Of a DNA stretch of 64,000 nt, positions 48,778 to 58,810 are shown in pieces. The stretch is taken from positions 66,050-130,049 of the forward strand of contig CALWKE010000002.1 of the NCBI GenBank assembly GCA_944381185.1, read 5' to 3'. Position 1 is the stretch's first letter; each line of letters begins with the position of its first letter. Under the pieces are notes generated by a model. That model made no database searches. It was given only the letters and a program-made list of their open reading frames with translations, and was not told the DNA's origin. The position numbers and the translations under genes were made by a program. The stretch is from an uncultured Clostridia bacterium. Lineage in GTDB: Bacteria; Bacillota; Clostridia; Christensenellales; UBA1242.

Positions 48778-49373
48778 TTTATTCACTAACTGGCAAGGTT
48801 TCAATGATTGATGAAAACACAATTGTGGTTAACACGGGCAGTGTGGCTTTTGAAGTTATTTGCTCATCATACACAGCGTATGCACTTGCAAACAAACCTG
48901 AAGAGCAAACAGTTCTCACTTATCTTCAAGTTCGTGAAGATGCAATGTGTCTTTATGGTTTTAAAGATAAAAAAGAAAAGATGCTTTTTAATGATTTATT
49001 GCTAGTTTCAGGCGTTGGGCCAAAAATGGCAATTTCTGTTTTGTCAGGGCTTCCAGCTGATGATATTATTCGTGCAATAATAAATTCAGATGTAAAAACT
49101 CTTTCAAGCATAAAGGGGCTTGGTAAAAAAACAACAGAGCGCATTGTGCTTGAACTTAATAATAAACTTGGTGGGGCTGATTCTCTTGAAAATTTGATTT
49201 CTGCAGATGGCAATCAAGTTCCTTTAAAAATTAAGGAAATTGATGAGGCTGTTCAGGTTTTGGTTTCAACGGGAATTTCAAAAACAAGAGCTGTTGAAAT
49301 TGCAAAAGAAAATTATATTTCTGGTATGACAAGCGAAGACCTTGTTGTTAAATGTTTTAGAAATCTCAAATAA
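48774..49373 (+). CDS. ruvA: Holliday junction helicase subunit RuvA
   Basis: Tetrameric junction-binding protein, 199 residues. The OB-fold start [20 protein letters not shown], the helix-hairpin-helix motifs [15 protein letters not shown] and [16 protein letters not shown], and a C-terminal RuvB-contact domain are all present. AAGGAAAA precedes ATG 48774, which overlaps ruvC. Confidence 0.96.
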   Translation: MIYSLTGKVSMIDENTIVVNTGSVAFEVICSSYTAYALANKPEEQTVLTYLQVREDAMCLYGFKDKKEKMLFNDLLLVSGVGPKMAISVLSGLPADDIIRAIINSDVKTLSSIKGLGKKTTERIVLELNNKLGGADSLENLISADGNQVPLKIKEIDEAVQVLVSTGISKTRAVEIAKENYISGMTSEDLVVKCFRNLK

Positions 49374-49387
49374 AAAATGAGGCGTTT

Positions 49388-50452
49388 ATGGAAAATTTTG
49401 ATAGCAGTTATGACAAATTTTTTTCAAGTTCAATGAACGATGAAGAAGAAAGATTTGTTACAACTTCAAAAACAGAAAATGATGAAGTGATTGAAAATGT
49501 TTTAAGACCAAGAACCATGGCTGAATATGTTGGACAATCAAAAGTTAAAGAAAATTTGAAGGTCTATATTTCTGCTGCAAAAAAAAGGCACGAAGCCCTT
49601 GACCATGTGCTTTTGTATGGACCTCCGGGCTTGGGTAAAACAACACTGGCTTCAATTATTGCAAATGAACTTGGTTCAAATTTCAAACAGACTTCAGGAC
49701 CTGCTATTGAAAAACCAAGCGACCTTGCATCAATTCTTACCAATTTAAACGAAAATGATGTTCTTTTTATTGATGAAATTCACAGGCTTAATCACAGCAT
49801 TGAAGAAATTCTTTATCCCGCAATGGAAGACCATGCCCTTGACTTTGTTATAGGCAAAGGTCCTTCTGCAAGGTCAATGCGAATTGCACTGCCAAACTTC
49901 ACACTTGTTGGTGCAACCACAAAGGCAGGAATGATAACAGGTCCTCTTCGTGACAGGTTTGGAGTTATTTGCAAACTTGAACTTTACACAAACAGTGAAC
50001 TTGAACAAATTGTTAAAAGGTCGGCGGGCATATTGGGTGCTGAAATTGATGGTGAGTCAACAAAACTTATTGCTTCAAGGTGCAGAGGAACGCCAAGGAT
50101 TGCAAACAGACTTTTAAAGCGAGTTCGTGACTTTGCCGATGTTTATGAAGGTGGCGTTATTAATAAAGATTTAACTCTTCATGCACTATCAAAAATGGAA
50201 ATTGATGACATTGGGCTTGATTCTATTGATCGCAAAATGCTTAAAGTTATGATTGAAAACTTTAAAGGTAAACCCGTTGGGCTTGATACACTGGGAGCAA
50301 TAACTGGCGAAGAAGTTGAAACTATTGAAGATGTTTACGAGCCATATCTTCTTCAAATCGGCTTTATTGCACGAACACCAAGGGGAAGAGTTCCACTTGA
50401 GCCTGCATTTAAACACCTAGGCTATAAGTTGGAAGACTTTATAGGAAGGTAG
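49388..50452 (+). CDS. ruvB: Holliday junction helicase subunit RuvB
   Basis: AAA+ motor that drives branch migration, 354 residues. Walker [12 protein letters not shown], Walker [10 protein letters not shown], and the arginine-finger segment GPLRDRFG are intact, and the winged-helix end has [20 protein letters not shown]. An extra acidic N-terminal segment of about 20 residues precedes the core. Upstream ATGAGGCGTTT supplies a ribosome site for ATG 49388. ruvC-ruvA-ruvB-queA-tgt-yajC is a common bacterial run. Confidence 0.97.
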   Translation: MENFDSSYDKFFSSSMNDEEERFVTTSKTENDEVIENVLRPRTMAEYVGQSKVKENLKVYISAAKKRHEALDHVLLYGPPGLGKTTLASIIANELGSNFKQTSGPAIEKPSDLASILTNLNENDVLFIDEIHRLNHSIEEILYPAMEDHALDFVIGKGPSARSMRIALPNFTLVGATTKAGMITGPLRDRFGVICKLELYTNSELEQIVKRSAGILGAEIDGESTKLIASRCRGTPRIANRLLKRVRDFADVYEGGVINKDLTLHALSKMEIDDIGLDSIDRKMLKVMIENFKGKPVGLDTLGAITGEEVETIEDVYEPYLLQIGFIARTPRGRVPLEPAFKHLGYKLEDFIGR

Positions 50453-50503
50453 TTATATAAATATAATTTATAATGAAATAACAAAAAGGAAATAAAATTT
50501 ATA

Positions 50504-51550
50504 ATGGAAATGTTAAAAACAAGTGATTTTAATTATGACTTGCCAAATGAACTTATTGCACAAACTCCAGCAAGTCCAAGAGATAGTGCAAGAATGCTTG
50601 TTTATGACAAGAAAAATGACAAGGTTGAACATAAAATATTCAGAGATATAATTGATTATCTTTCACCTAATGATGTTTTGGTTATAAATAACACAAGGGT
50701 TATTCCTGCACGGCTTTTTGCACATAAAGTTACGGGTGCCAAAATTGAAGTATTTTTGCTTAAAAGACTTAATTTGACAGACTATGAAGTTTTGATGAAG
50801 CCAGCAAGAAAAGCCCCTGTGGGAACAAAATTAATTTTTTCAGATAATCTTTACTGCGAGGTAATTGAAAATCAGGAAGATATTGGAGGCAGAATTATCA
50901 GGTTTTCAGTTGCAAGTGGAACACTTGAAGAAGAACTTGATAAAATTGGTGAAATTCCTCTTCCGCCATATATTCATGAAAAACTTGAAGATAGTGAAGA
51001 ATATCAAACAATATATTCAAAAATAAAGGGTTCAAGTGCTGCACCAACTGCGGGCTTGCATTTCACGGAAGAACTTATGCAAAAAATTCGTGATAAGGGT
51101 GTGCAGATTGAAGAGGTTACTCTTGATGTTGGGCTTGGAACATTTAGGCCAGTAAATGAAGAAAATGCACTTGACCACAAAATGCATAGTGAAAAAATTT
51201 ATGTTAGCGACGAAGTTGCCAGCAGATTAAACAAAGCAAAAGCCGAAGGCAAACGAATTGTTGCGGTTGGAACAACAACAGTTCGAACTCTTGAGTCGGC
51301 AGCGGATAAAAAGGGGCATATTGTGCCGGTGCATAAAGAAACTGACATTTTTATTTATCCGGGTGTAAAGATTAAATTTGTTGATGCACTCATCACAAAT
51401 TTTCATCTGCCAGAAAGCACATTAATTATGCTTATTGCAGCATTCATTGGCAGAGAAAAAACACTTGAGCTTTATAAAACAGCGGTAGAGGAAAAATATA
51501 GATTCTTCAGTTTTGGAGATGCATGTTTCTTTTATAATCTAGATATTTAA
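50504..51550 (+). CDS. queA: S-adenosylmethionine:tRNA ribosyltransferase-isomerase
   Basis: Transfers and isomerises the ribosyl group of S-adenosylmethionine to 7-aminomethyl-7-deazaguanine in tRNA, forming epoxyqueuosine. Family blocks are DFNYDLPNELIAQTP, NNTRVIPARL, SSAAPTAGLHFTEEL, DVGLGTFRPV and ITNFHLPESTLIMLIAAFIG. The 348-residue length is normal. AAGGAAAT lies upstream; ATG 50504 or the in-frame ATG at 50510 may be used. tgt follows after 13 bases. Confidence 0.97.
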   Translation: MEMLKTSDFNYDLPNELIAQTPASPRDSARMLVYDKKNDKVEHKIFRDIIDYLSPNDVLVINNTRVIPARLFAHKVTGAKIEVFLLKRLNLTDYEVLMKPARKAPVGTKLIFSDNLYCEVIENQEDIGGRIIRFSVASGTLEEELDKIGEIPLPPYIHEKLEDSEEYQTIYSKIKGSSAAPTAGLHFTEELMQKIRDKGVQIEEVTLDVGLGTFRPVNEENALDHKMHSEKIYVSDEVASRLNKAKAEGKRIVAVGTTTVRTLESAADKKGHIVPVHKETDIFIYPGVKIKFVDALITNFHLPESTLIMLIAAFIGREKTLELYKTAVEEKYRFFSFGDACFFYNLDI

Positions 51551-51554
51551 TTAA

Positions 51555-52706
<1,152 letters not shown>

Positions 52707-52830
52707 AAAATAATGTAAAAGAACTTGTTTTGTGACATAAATTTACAAATTAGTAAATATTTAAGTTAAATTTCTGTTGCAAATAGCATTCTTTTTTGTT
52801 AAACTTGTTTTTGTTAAAGGAGATATTATT

Positions 52831-53376
52831 ATGATGAATTTTATTTGTGCAGATAATAGCATGGGGGCTGGAACCATAATTATTTATGTTGTTTTGATAT
52901 TGGTTTTGCTTGCAATGCTTATTATGCCTTACTTTACACAAAAAAAGAAAAATCAAGAATTTGCAAAAATGCTCAACTCAATCAAAGTTGGCGACCTTGT
53001 TAAAACTGCTGGCGGAATTATTGGAAAAGTAACAAAAATAACTGATAAGGGCGAAATTAAAACTGTTATTCTTGAAACAGGTTCAAAAACTGAAAAATCA
53101 TATATGGAATTTGACCTTTCAATGATTTATTGTGTTTTAAAATCAACAAAAGCACCTGCAGTTGAAGAAAAATCTGAAATTGAAGAACCAGCAAAAGTTG
53201 AAGAAAATAAAACAGAAGGTGCAAAGGTTGAAGAGTCAAAAGCAGAAGACGCAATGGTTGAAGAAACTGCAAATGATAAGAGAGAAGAAAAGGCAGAAAC
53301 AGAAGAGGCTAAAAAACCAGCAAAGAAAACAACTAAAAAAGCAACATCTACTGCAAAAAAATCAACAAAGAAATAA
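52831..53376 (+). CDS. yajC: Preprotein translocase subunit YajC with long charged tail
   Basis: Accessory membrane protein of the Sec translocon. The single helix (about residues 14-36) and the downstream block MLNSIKVGDLVKTAGGIIGKV are the YajC signature. The protein has 181 residues against the usual 85-115: after residue 108 comes a tail of acidic V-E-E/K-A-E repeats that turns into a lysine- and threonine-rich end. AAGGAG sets ATG 52831; an earlier in-frame start at 52777 is not supported. It lies near secD and secF. Confidence 0.92.
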   Translation: MMNFICADNSMGAGTIIIYVVLILVLLAMLIMPYFTQKKKNQEFAKMLNSIKVGDLVKTAGGIIGKVTKITDKGEIKTVILETGSKTEKSYMEFDLSMIYCVLKSTKAPAVEEKSEIEEPAKVEENKTEGAKVEESKAEDAMVEETANDKREEKAETEEAKKPAKKTTKKATSTAKKSTKK

Positions 53377-53385
53377 AAATATTTG

Positions 53386-53416
53386 AAGCGACAAATTTTG
53401 TCGCTTTTATTTTTTA
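53386..53416 (+). terminator. Intrinsic terminator after yajC
   Basis: AAGCGACAA (53386-53394) and TTGTCGCTT (53398-53406) with a three-base loop, then a T-rich tail. Confidence 0.9.
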
Positions 53417-53465
53417 ATTCATAAAAAGCAAGTTGTGTGAATATATTTTGGTAGAGGGAAAGTTT

Positions 53466-53861
53466 ATGTTCGCACATTCAAAAACAAAAAATGTTTCAAA
53501 AGATAGCATTGTTTTAGATTTTGCAAAAGGCATGATTGTTGCACTTTTAATCAGCCTTGCACTTGTTATTTTATTTGCATTTTGTTTAAAGTGGTTTTCG
53601 CTTGAAGATAGTTTTATTGTTCCTATAACACTAGTAATTAAAGGAATAAGTGTTTTGATTGGTTCACTTATTGCAGTTAAAGGAAGTTCAAAAGGACTTG
53701 TTAAAGGACTTTGTTTTGGAGCAATATATATTGTTTTTGCCTTTATAATTTTTAGCATACTGGCTGGTTCATTTTCACTGGGGGTTTCAAGTTTGCTAGA
53801 TTTTGCTTTTGCCACACTTCTTGGTGGAATTGTTGGAATTGTTAAAGTTAACAGAAAATAA
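53466..53861 (+). CDS. TIGR04086-family membrane protein
   Basis: A 131-residue protein with four predicted helices and small-residue-rich loops (KGISVLIGSLIAVKGSSKGLVKGL), matching the TIGR04086/YrzE family that is usually encoded beside yajC in Firmicutes. The function is unknown; the position suggests a link to membrane protein export. GAGGGAAAG precedes ATG 53466; an in-frame start at 53433 lacks a ribosome site. Confidence 0.8.
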   Translation: MFAHSKTKNVSKDSIVLDFAKGMIVALLISLALVILFAFCLKWFSLEDSFIVPITLVIKGISVLIGSLIAVKGSSKGLVKGLCFGAIYIVFAFIIFSILAGSFSLGVSSLLDFAFATLLGGIVGIVKVNRK

Positions 53862-53867
53862 TTAATT

Positions 53868-53892
53868 CGCTTGGAAAATCCAAGCGTTTTTT
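53868..53892 (+). terminator. Intrinsic terminator before secD
   Basis: CGCTTGGA (53868-53875), AAA, TCCAAGCG (53879-53886) and six T. Confidence 0.93.
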
Positions 53893-53952
53893 ATTTTCGA
53901 CATAAAATTAGTTATAAAAATAATAAAAAAGCAAAAAATTTTTTATAATAGA

Positions 53953-53982
53953 TTGACCAAAGTGCTTTGATTAGTCTATAAT
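53953..53982 (+). promoter_or_regulatory. Promoter of secD-secF
   Basis: TTGACC (53953-53958), an 18-base spacer and TATAAT (53977-53982), with the start near 53989. Confidence 0.75.
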
Positions 53983-54012
53983 AACACCGACTATTTATGT
54001 AAGGATTGATAT

Positions 54013-55395
54013 ATGAAAAAATTTAAGAAGAGCACAGCAATTGTTTTTATTTCAATATTAAGCGTTTTGTTTATTATTGGTTTTTTATTTAGCTATATTC
54101 CAATGACTATTGGGGCAAAAACATTTGTTTCATTTTCAGGCTCAATGAGCATTTCATCTGATATTACAGGTGGAATGTATGGGGAATATAACATTGTCAC
54201 TGAAAACCCATCAAAAAATGATATTGTTGATTCAATGCTTCAAATAAAAGAAGTTTTTGAAGAAAATGGCTATAGAAATGTTAATGTTTATGCTCTTGGA
54301 AATGAAAAGATTAGAGTTGAAGTAAGTTATCCAAGGGGAAGCCAAACATTTGCTGAAACTTATTCATATCTTTCAGCAGTTGGTTCAGGGGCTTTTGCTT
54401 TAAGTTCAAAAAATTCTTTAACAGATGAAAAAGCGATTGTTCTTCATGGCTCTGACCATGTTGATGAAGTTAAAGTTTACACGAATAATCAAGTGACCTA
54501 TATGTCTATCATTTTCAATGAAAGTGGTGAAGAAATTTATAAACAAATTTGTGAAGCAGGTTCATCAGTTTATATGTTCCTTGGTGATTATTCACAACAA
54601 ATTTCAATTTCTTCAGGTGTTACAGATTATTCAAATTTAACTGTTTCAAACACCGATTATGACAACCTTATTCAATTAGAGCAAAATATAAAACTTGGTT
54701 GCATGAAAGTTGAACTTGACCCAGACACGGCTATAATAAACACTATGTCAGCCTTTCTTTCAGCAGGAGAGTCGGCAAGTGCACCTGAATTTGCAACATT
54801 TTTATCAAGCACAACTTTTATTGTCGCAGTGTCTGCTCTTGTTGTTATTTTGGTTCTGTTAATTTCACTATTTGCTGTTAGATTTGGCTTGTTTGCAATT
54901 TTGATTGTTTTAAGCATGTTATTCAATTCATACTTATTTGTAATTTTAATGACTCTTATGCCATCAATTGAACTTGGACTTTCTGGTTTTCTTACACTTG
55001 CTGTGGGGGTTAGTGTTATCTATACCTACGCATATATTTTTGCAAGCAGAGTTAAGTTTGAATATAATCAAGGCAAATCAATTTCAGCGGCACTTGAACA
55101 ATCATACAAAAGAACTTTGCCAAACACATTAATTGGCAATATCATGTTGTTTTTGATGACTCTTATTGTGTTTGCGTTTGCTTTTGGTGAACTTTTGAGT
55201 GCAACTATAATTTTTGCAATTTGTATGGCATTAAGTTTATTTACAAATTTATTCTTCATTCCGTTCTTAATTAAAATCTGCATTTCTTTTGAAGGTGCAG
55301 GCAGAAAACTTTTTATGCTGAAAAAACGAAGTGAATCAAGTGAAAAAATTTTAGTTGATGATTCAGATATAACTATTTCAAAGGAGGCAAAATAA
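54013..55395 (+). CDS. secD: Protein translocase subunit SecD
   Basis: RND-type membrane protein that, with SecF, uses the proton gradient to help finish Sec export. One N-terminal helix, a reduced extracytoplasmic P1 domain and five further helices fit SecD, at 460 residues. The region LGLSGFLTLAVGVSVIYTYAYIFASRVK corresponds to the conserved membrane motif where the usual G-x-x-V-D-x-N is found, but here it is divergent. The usual LGLDLxGG motif near the start is also altered to SSDITGGMYGEY. AAGGA precedes ATG 54013. Confidence 0.88.
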   Translation: MKKFKKSTAIVFISILSVLFIIGFLFSYIPMTIGAKTFVSFSGSMSISSDITGGMYGEYNIVTENPSKNDIVDSMLQIKEVFEENGYRNVNVYALGNEKIRVEVSYPRGSQTFAETYSYLSAVGSGAFALSSKNSLTDEKAIVLHGSDHVDEVKVYTNNQVTYMSIIFNESGEEIYKQICEAGSSVYMFLGDYSQQISISSGVTDYSNLTVSNTDYDNLIQLEQNIKLGCMKVELDPDTAIINTMSAFLSAGESASAPEFATFLSSTTFIVAVSALVVILVLLISLFAVRFGLFAILIVLSMLFNSYLFVILMTLMPSIELGLSGFLTLAVGVSVIYTYAYIFASRVKFEYNQGKSISAALEQSYKRTLPNTLIGNIMLFLMTLIVFAFAFGELLSATIIFAICMALSLFTNLFFIPFLIKICISFEGAGRKLFMLKKRSESSEKILVDDSDITISKEAK

Positions 55396-56420
55396 TGAAC
55401 TCAAAAACTAAAACAAAAAAATATCCACTTTTAATAGCTTTAATTATCTCATGTGTAATTGTTGTTGCTTCAATAGTTATTCTTGCAATATTTGGCATAA
55501 AGATGGACACATCTCTTGGAAGTGGAAGTCAATTTGAAATTAATATATCTAATGAAGTATCAACAAAAGATTATGTTTCAAAAGTTAAAGATGTTGCTGG
55601 CGATTTTGATTTGGTTGTCGACACGGCTTTTGTTGAAGATAATTATATTGCAGGTGAAGAAAATGCAACATTTACTGAAAGATGTTTGGTTGTTAAACTA
55701 TCAAACACAAACATAAGTGATGAAACAAAGCAAAAGTTTACTGAAGCACTTGCAACAAAACTTAATATTGATGCATCTAAAATTTCATCAATTCGTGAAA
55801 TAACAAGTTCTGTTAAGTCAAATGATATTCTGTTTTTAGGGCTTGCTGTTGGAATTGTTGCTATCTGTTTGTTTGTTTTTGCTTGGATAAGGTATAATAT
55901 TTTTGCTGGGCTTTCATTCCTTCTTGCTTATCTTCACAACATAATTTTGTATCTTTCACTTTTGATTTTAACAAGGGTTCAATTAAGTTTGGTTGCACTT
56001 TCAGTTGGTTTGATATTAACACTTGTTATGGGTGCAGTTCTTGTTTCAATCTATGAAAGATATCGCGAGAAAACAAAATTACATCTAGAAGAAAAACAAA
56101 CAGTTTCAGAGCGTATGATTAAAAGTGAAAAAGAGACCATTTTGCCATTTGCAATCATCTTTGGAGCAACATTAGTGTTTGCTATAATATTACTATTCTC
56201 ACCAGTATTGAATGTTAAACTTGCATGTGTTAACATTATGATTGCACTTGTTGTAACAATTTACACTTCACTTTTGATTGGACCAGCATCGTATGCTGCT
56301 CTTTTAGAAATTCGTGACATAAGTTTGAAATCTGTTCTCAGTCGAAATCATGAAGTTAACAAAGAAATTCAAAAGAAAATTCAAAAAAGCAAACAGAAAA
56401 AAGTTAAAGAAACAAAATAA
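55395..56420 (+). CDS. secF: Protein translocase subunit SecF
   Basis: Partner of SecD, 341 residues, six predicted helices. The N-terminal helix is followed by MDTSLGSGSQFEINI, corresponding to the SecF G-x-x-F segment, then a periplasmic-type P4 domain. The usual SecF motif with V-G-Y-S-x-N-D-T is not obvious; the aligned region reads FLLAYLHNIILYLSLLIL. Like the preceding SecD it is a divergent form. A GGAGG ribosome site lies inside the secD end and the ATG overlaps its stop (TAATG). Confidence 0.85.
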   Translation: MNSKTKTKKYPLLIALIISCVIVVASIVILAIFGIKMDTSLGSGSQFEINISNEVSTKDYVSKVKDVAGDFDLVVDTAFVEDNYIAGEENATFTERCLVVKLSNTNISDETKQKFTEALATKLNIDASKISSIREITSSVKSNDILFLGLAVGIVAICLFVFAWIRYNIFAGLSFLLAYLHNIILYLSLLILTRVQLSLVALSVGLILTLVMGAVLVSIYERYREKTKLHLEEKQTVSERMIKSEKETILPFAIIFGATLVFAIILLFSPVLNVKLACVNIMIALVVTIYTSLLIGPASYAALLEIRDISLKSVLSRNHEVNKEIQKKIQKSKQKKVKETK

Positions 56421-56450
56421 AAATGAGTGAAATTCACTCATTTTTATTTT
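56421..56450 (+). terminator. Intrinsic terminator after secF
   Basis: AAATGAGTG (56421-56429) and CACTCATTT (56435-56443) around AAATT, with a T-rich tail. Confidence 0.9.
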
Positions 56451-56462
56451 AAAAAAATACTG

Positions 56463-56491
56463 TTGCTATTTTTGTTTTCTTGTGTTAAAAT
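56463..56491 (+). promoter_or_regulatory. Promoter of recJ-RSH operon
   Basis: TTGCTA (56463-56468), a 17-base spacer and TAAAAT (56486-56491), preceded by TGT for an extended -10. Confidence 0.72.
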
Positions 56492-56512
56492 TTTTTTATT
56501 AGAGAGAAATTT

Positions 56513-58810
56513 ATGAAACTTAAAGATGAAAGATTAATTAATTATTTAAAGAAAAAATTTGAAGGAAAAAATATTGATATTGAAAATTTTTTGTCGCCAA
56601 GTGAAAGTGATTTAAGAGATGCAAAACTATTAAAAAATATAGGTAATGCTGTAAACAAGATTAAAAATGCAATATCAGAAAACAAGAAGATTTTAATTTA
56701 TGGTGACTATGACTGTGATGGCATTTGTGCCAGCACAATTTTGTATTTATATTTAAAATCTCAAAACGCAAATGTTGATGTTTTTATTCCAAATCGCTTT
56801 GAATATGGCTATGGAATTTCAGTTGATGCTATTGATGAAATAATAAGCGATTATTCGCCTGAACTTATTGTTACTGTTGACCTTGGTATAACGGCGGTTG
56901 AAGAAGTTGAAATTTTAAAACAAGAAGGCATTGATGTTGTTATAACCGACCACCATATTCCACTTGACGAAATTCCGGACACCATTGTTGTTGACCCTAA
57001 ACTTGAAAGTGATTATGGTTTTGATGCTCTTTGCGGTGCAGGTGTTGCATTTAAACTTGTTGAAGCATTGTCTAGCAGAGAAGAAGCCTTAAAATATGTT
57101 GATATATGTGCAATAGCAACTGTTGGAGATATTGTTCCACTTATTGATGAAAACAGGGCTATTGTTACTATTGGGCTTGATAAAATTCATAAAAATGATT
57201 GTTTGAAAAGCATTTCTTTTTTACTTAAAAAACTTGATATTTCAAATGTAAATTCAACAGATATTAGTTTTAAAATTGTTCCAAGGCTCAATGCCTGTGG
57301 CAGAATGGATAATGCTATTAAAGTTTTTGATTTTTTGATTGAAACTGATGATGCTTTGTTAGAAGAAAAATATGAAGACATTGAAAGTGATAACACAGCA
57401 AGACTTGCGTTTATTGATAAAGGCAACAAGATTATTGAAAAAAGTTTAAGTGAATATAACACAAATGAACCAGCAATTATTGTTAAAGGTGATTTTCATG
57501 AGGGTATTATTGGCATTTTGGCTTCAAGAGTTTGCCATGAATATGGCAAGCCAACAATAATTTTTACAAAAACTGAAGATGGAACTTATAAGGGTAGTGG
57601 CAGAAGTATTGAATCTGTTGACTTGCATAAAACAATTTCAACAATGACTGATATGCTTGAAAACTTTGGTGGTCACAAAATGGCTGTTGGTGTTGAAATT
57701 GATGCAGATATTTTTGATGAATTTAAGGCAAGGTTAAATGAAAAGTTAAAAGAAGAATTTTCTGAAAGTGATTTTGTTTGTAACAATGAAAAGGTTGATA
57801 TAACAATTACAGATGATGATTTAAATGAAATTTTTTATAAAGAACTTTCTCTTTTAGAGCCCTTTGGTTGCGAAAATGAAAAACCTGTTTTGGCAATAGA
57901 ACAAGAAAAAATGACTACTGAAAGGTTAAGTGATAAGGCATTTAAGCACTATCATCTTTTCACAAAAAAACAAAATTCTTTAACAGCATTTAATTTTTAT
58001 AAATTTATTCCAATAATTGAAAGCACTTGCAAAAAACAAATTCTCATTGACCTTTCAATTAACACTTATAAGCAAAAGAGCAGTTTAAGTTCAATTGCTC
58101 GTGGAATAATTTTAGGAGATGATATTTCACTTGATAATAATAATAGGGCTGACTTGTTATCATCACTCTATAATTTGTATTATTCACTTTTTGATTTTAA
58201 TAATAAAGACAATTATCATATTTCAAACGATTTGGCAAAAGTTATTCAAGAAAAGTTTTCTGAAAGTGAATTTGGTTCACTTGTTGTTTGCTCAAATAAT
58301 AGTGATTTAGAAATTGTTAAAAAATTAAATTTACAAAAATATTATTCGGCAAAAACACATTCAAATGGTCAAAATACAATTTTGATTTCTCCAGTTGGTG
58401 TGTATAAACTAGATGATGTAAAAAGTTATAAAAATATAATTTTCTTACATAAACATTTTGAAAATGAACATTTGTTTTATTCACAAAAATTGAATGTTTA
58501 TGAAAGCGAAAAAATTGATAAATTTTACAAAAATTTATTAAGTGAAGATAGAGAAATTTTTGTTAAAGTTTATAAGCTTATTTCGAATTTTATTGGCTTA
58601 AAAGCAAACGATGAAATCGATTTTGCAAGGCGAATTTCACTTAAAGATGGCAGTTTAAACGAATGTCAAATTCTTTATTCATTGATTGTTTTTATGGAAT
58701 TAAATTTTGTTGAGTTTGATGAAATTTTAAATTCTTTTAAAATGTTAAAAGCAAAGAAAATGGAACTTACTAGTTCATTATTTTACAAAGAGGTGAATAA
58801 AAGTGAGTAA
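56513..58810 (+). CDS. recJ: Single-stranded-DNA-specific exonuclease RecJ
   Basis: 5'-3' exonuclease of recombination and repair. DHH motifs appear in order: YGDYDCDGICAST, VTVDLGITAVEE, VITDHHIPLDEIP and CAIATVGDIVPL, followed by DHHA1 with GSGRSIESVDLH and FGGHKMAVGVE, then an OB-like domain. At 765 residues it has a long C-terminal extension (about residues 560-765) without recognisable motifs, as in many Firmicute RecJ proteins. Its end overlaps the next gene by 8 bases. AGAGAGAAAT precedes ATG 56513. Confidence 0.95.
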   Translation: MKLKDERLINYLKKKFEGKNIDIENFLSPSESDLRDAKLLKNIGNAVNKIKNAISENKKILIYGDYDCDGICASTILYLYLKSQNANVDVFIPNRFEYGYGISVDAIDEIISDYSPELIVTVDLGITAVEEVEILKQEGIDVVITDHHIPLDEIPDTIVVDPKLESDYGFDALCGAGVAFKLVEALSSREEALKYVDICAIATVGDIVPLIDENRAIVTIGLDKIHKNDCLKSISFLLKKLDISNVNSTDISFKIVPRLNACGRMDNAIKVFDFLIETDDALLEEKYEDIESDNTARLAFIDKGNKIIEKSLSEYNTNEPAIIVKGDFHEGIIGILASRVCHEYGKPTIIFTKTEDGTYKGSGRSIESVDLHKTISTMTDMLENFGGHKMAVGVEIDADIFDEFKARLNEKLKEEFSESDFVCNNEKVDITITDDDLNEIFYKELSLLEPFGCENEKPVLAIEQEKMTTERLSDKAFKHYHLFTKKQNSLTAFNFYKFIPIIESTCKKQILIDLSINTYKQKSSLSSIARGIILGDDISLDNNNRADLLSSLYNLYYSLFDFNNKDNYHISNDLAKVIQEKFSESEFGSLVVCSNNSDLEIVKKLNLQKYYSAKTHSNGQNTILISPVGVYKLDDVKSYKNIIFLHKHFENEHLFYSQKLNVYESEKIDKFYKNLLSEDREIFVKVYKLISNFIGLKANDEIDFARRISLKDGSLNECQILYSLIVFMELNFVEFDEILNSFKMLKAKKMELTSSLFYKEVNKSE

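Noticed and set aside
53160..53376. Repetitive GAAG/AAAG codons in the yajC tail as a DNA repeat or CRISPR-like array
   Set aside because: The repeats are short, irregular and in frame, explained by a low-complexity E/K-rich protein tail.
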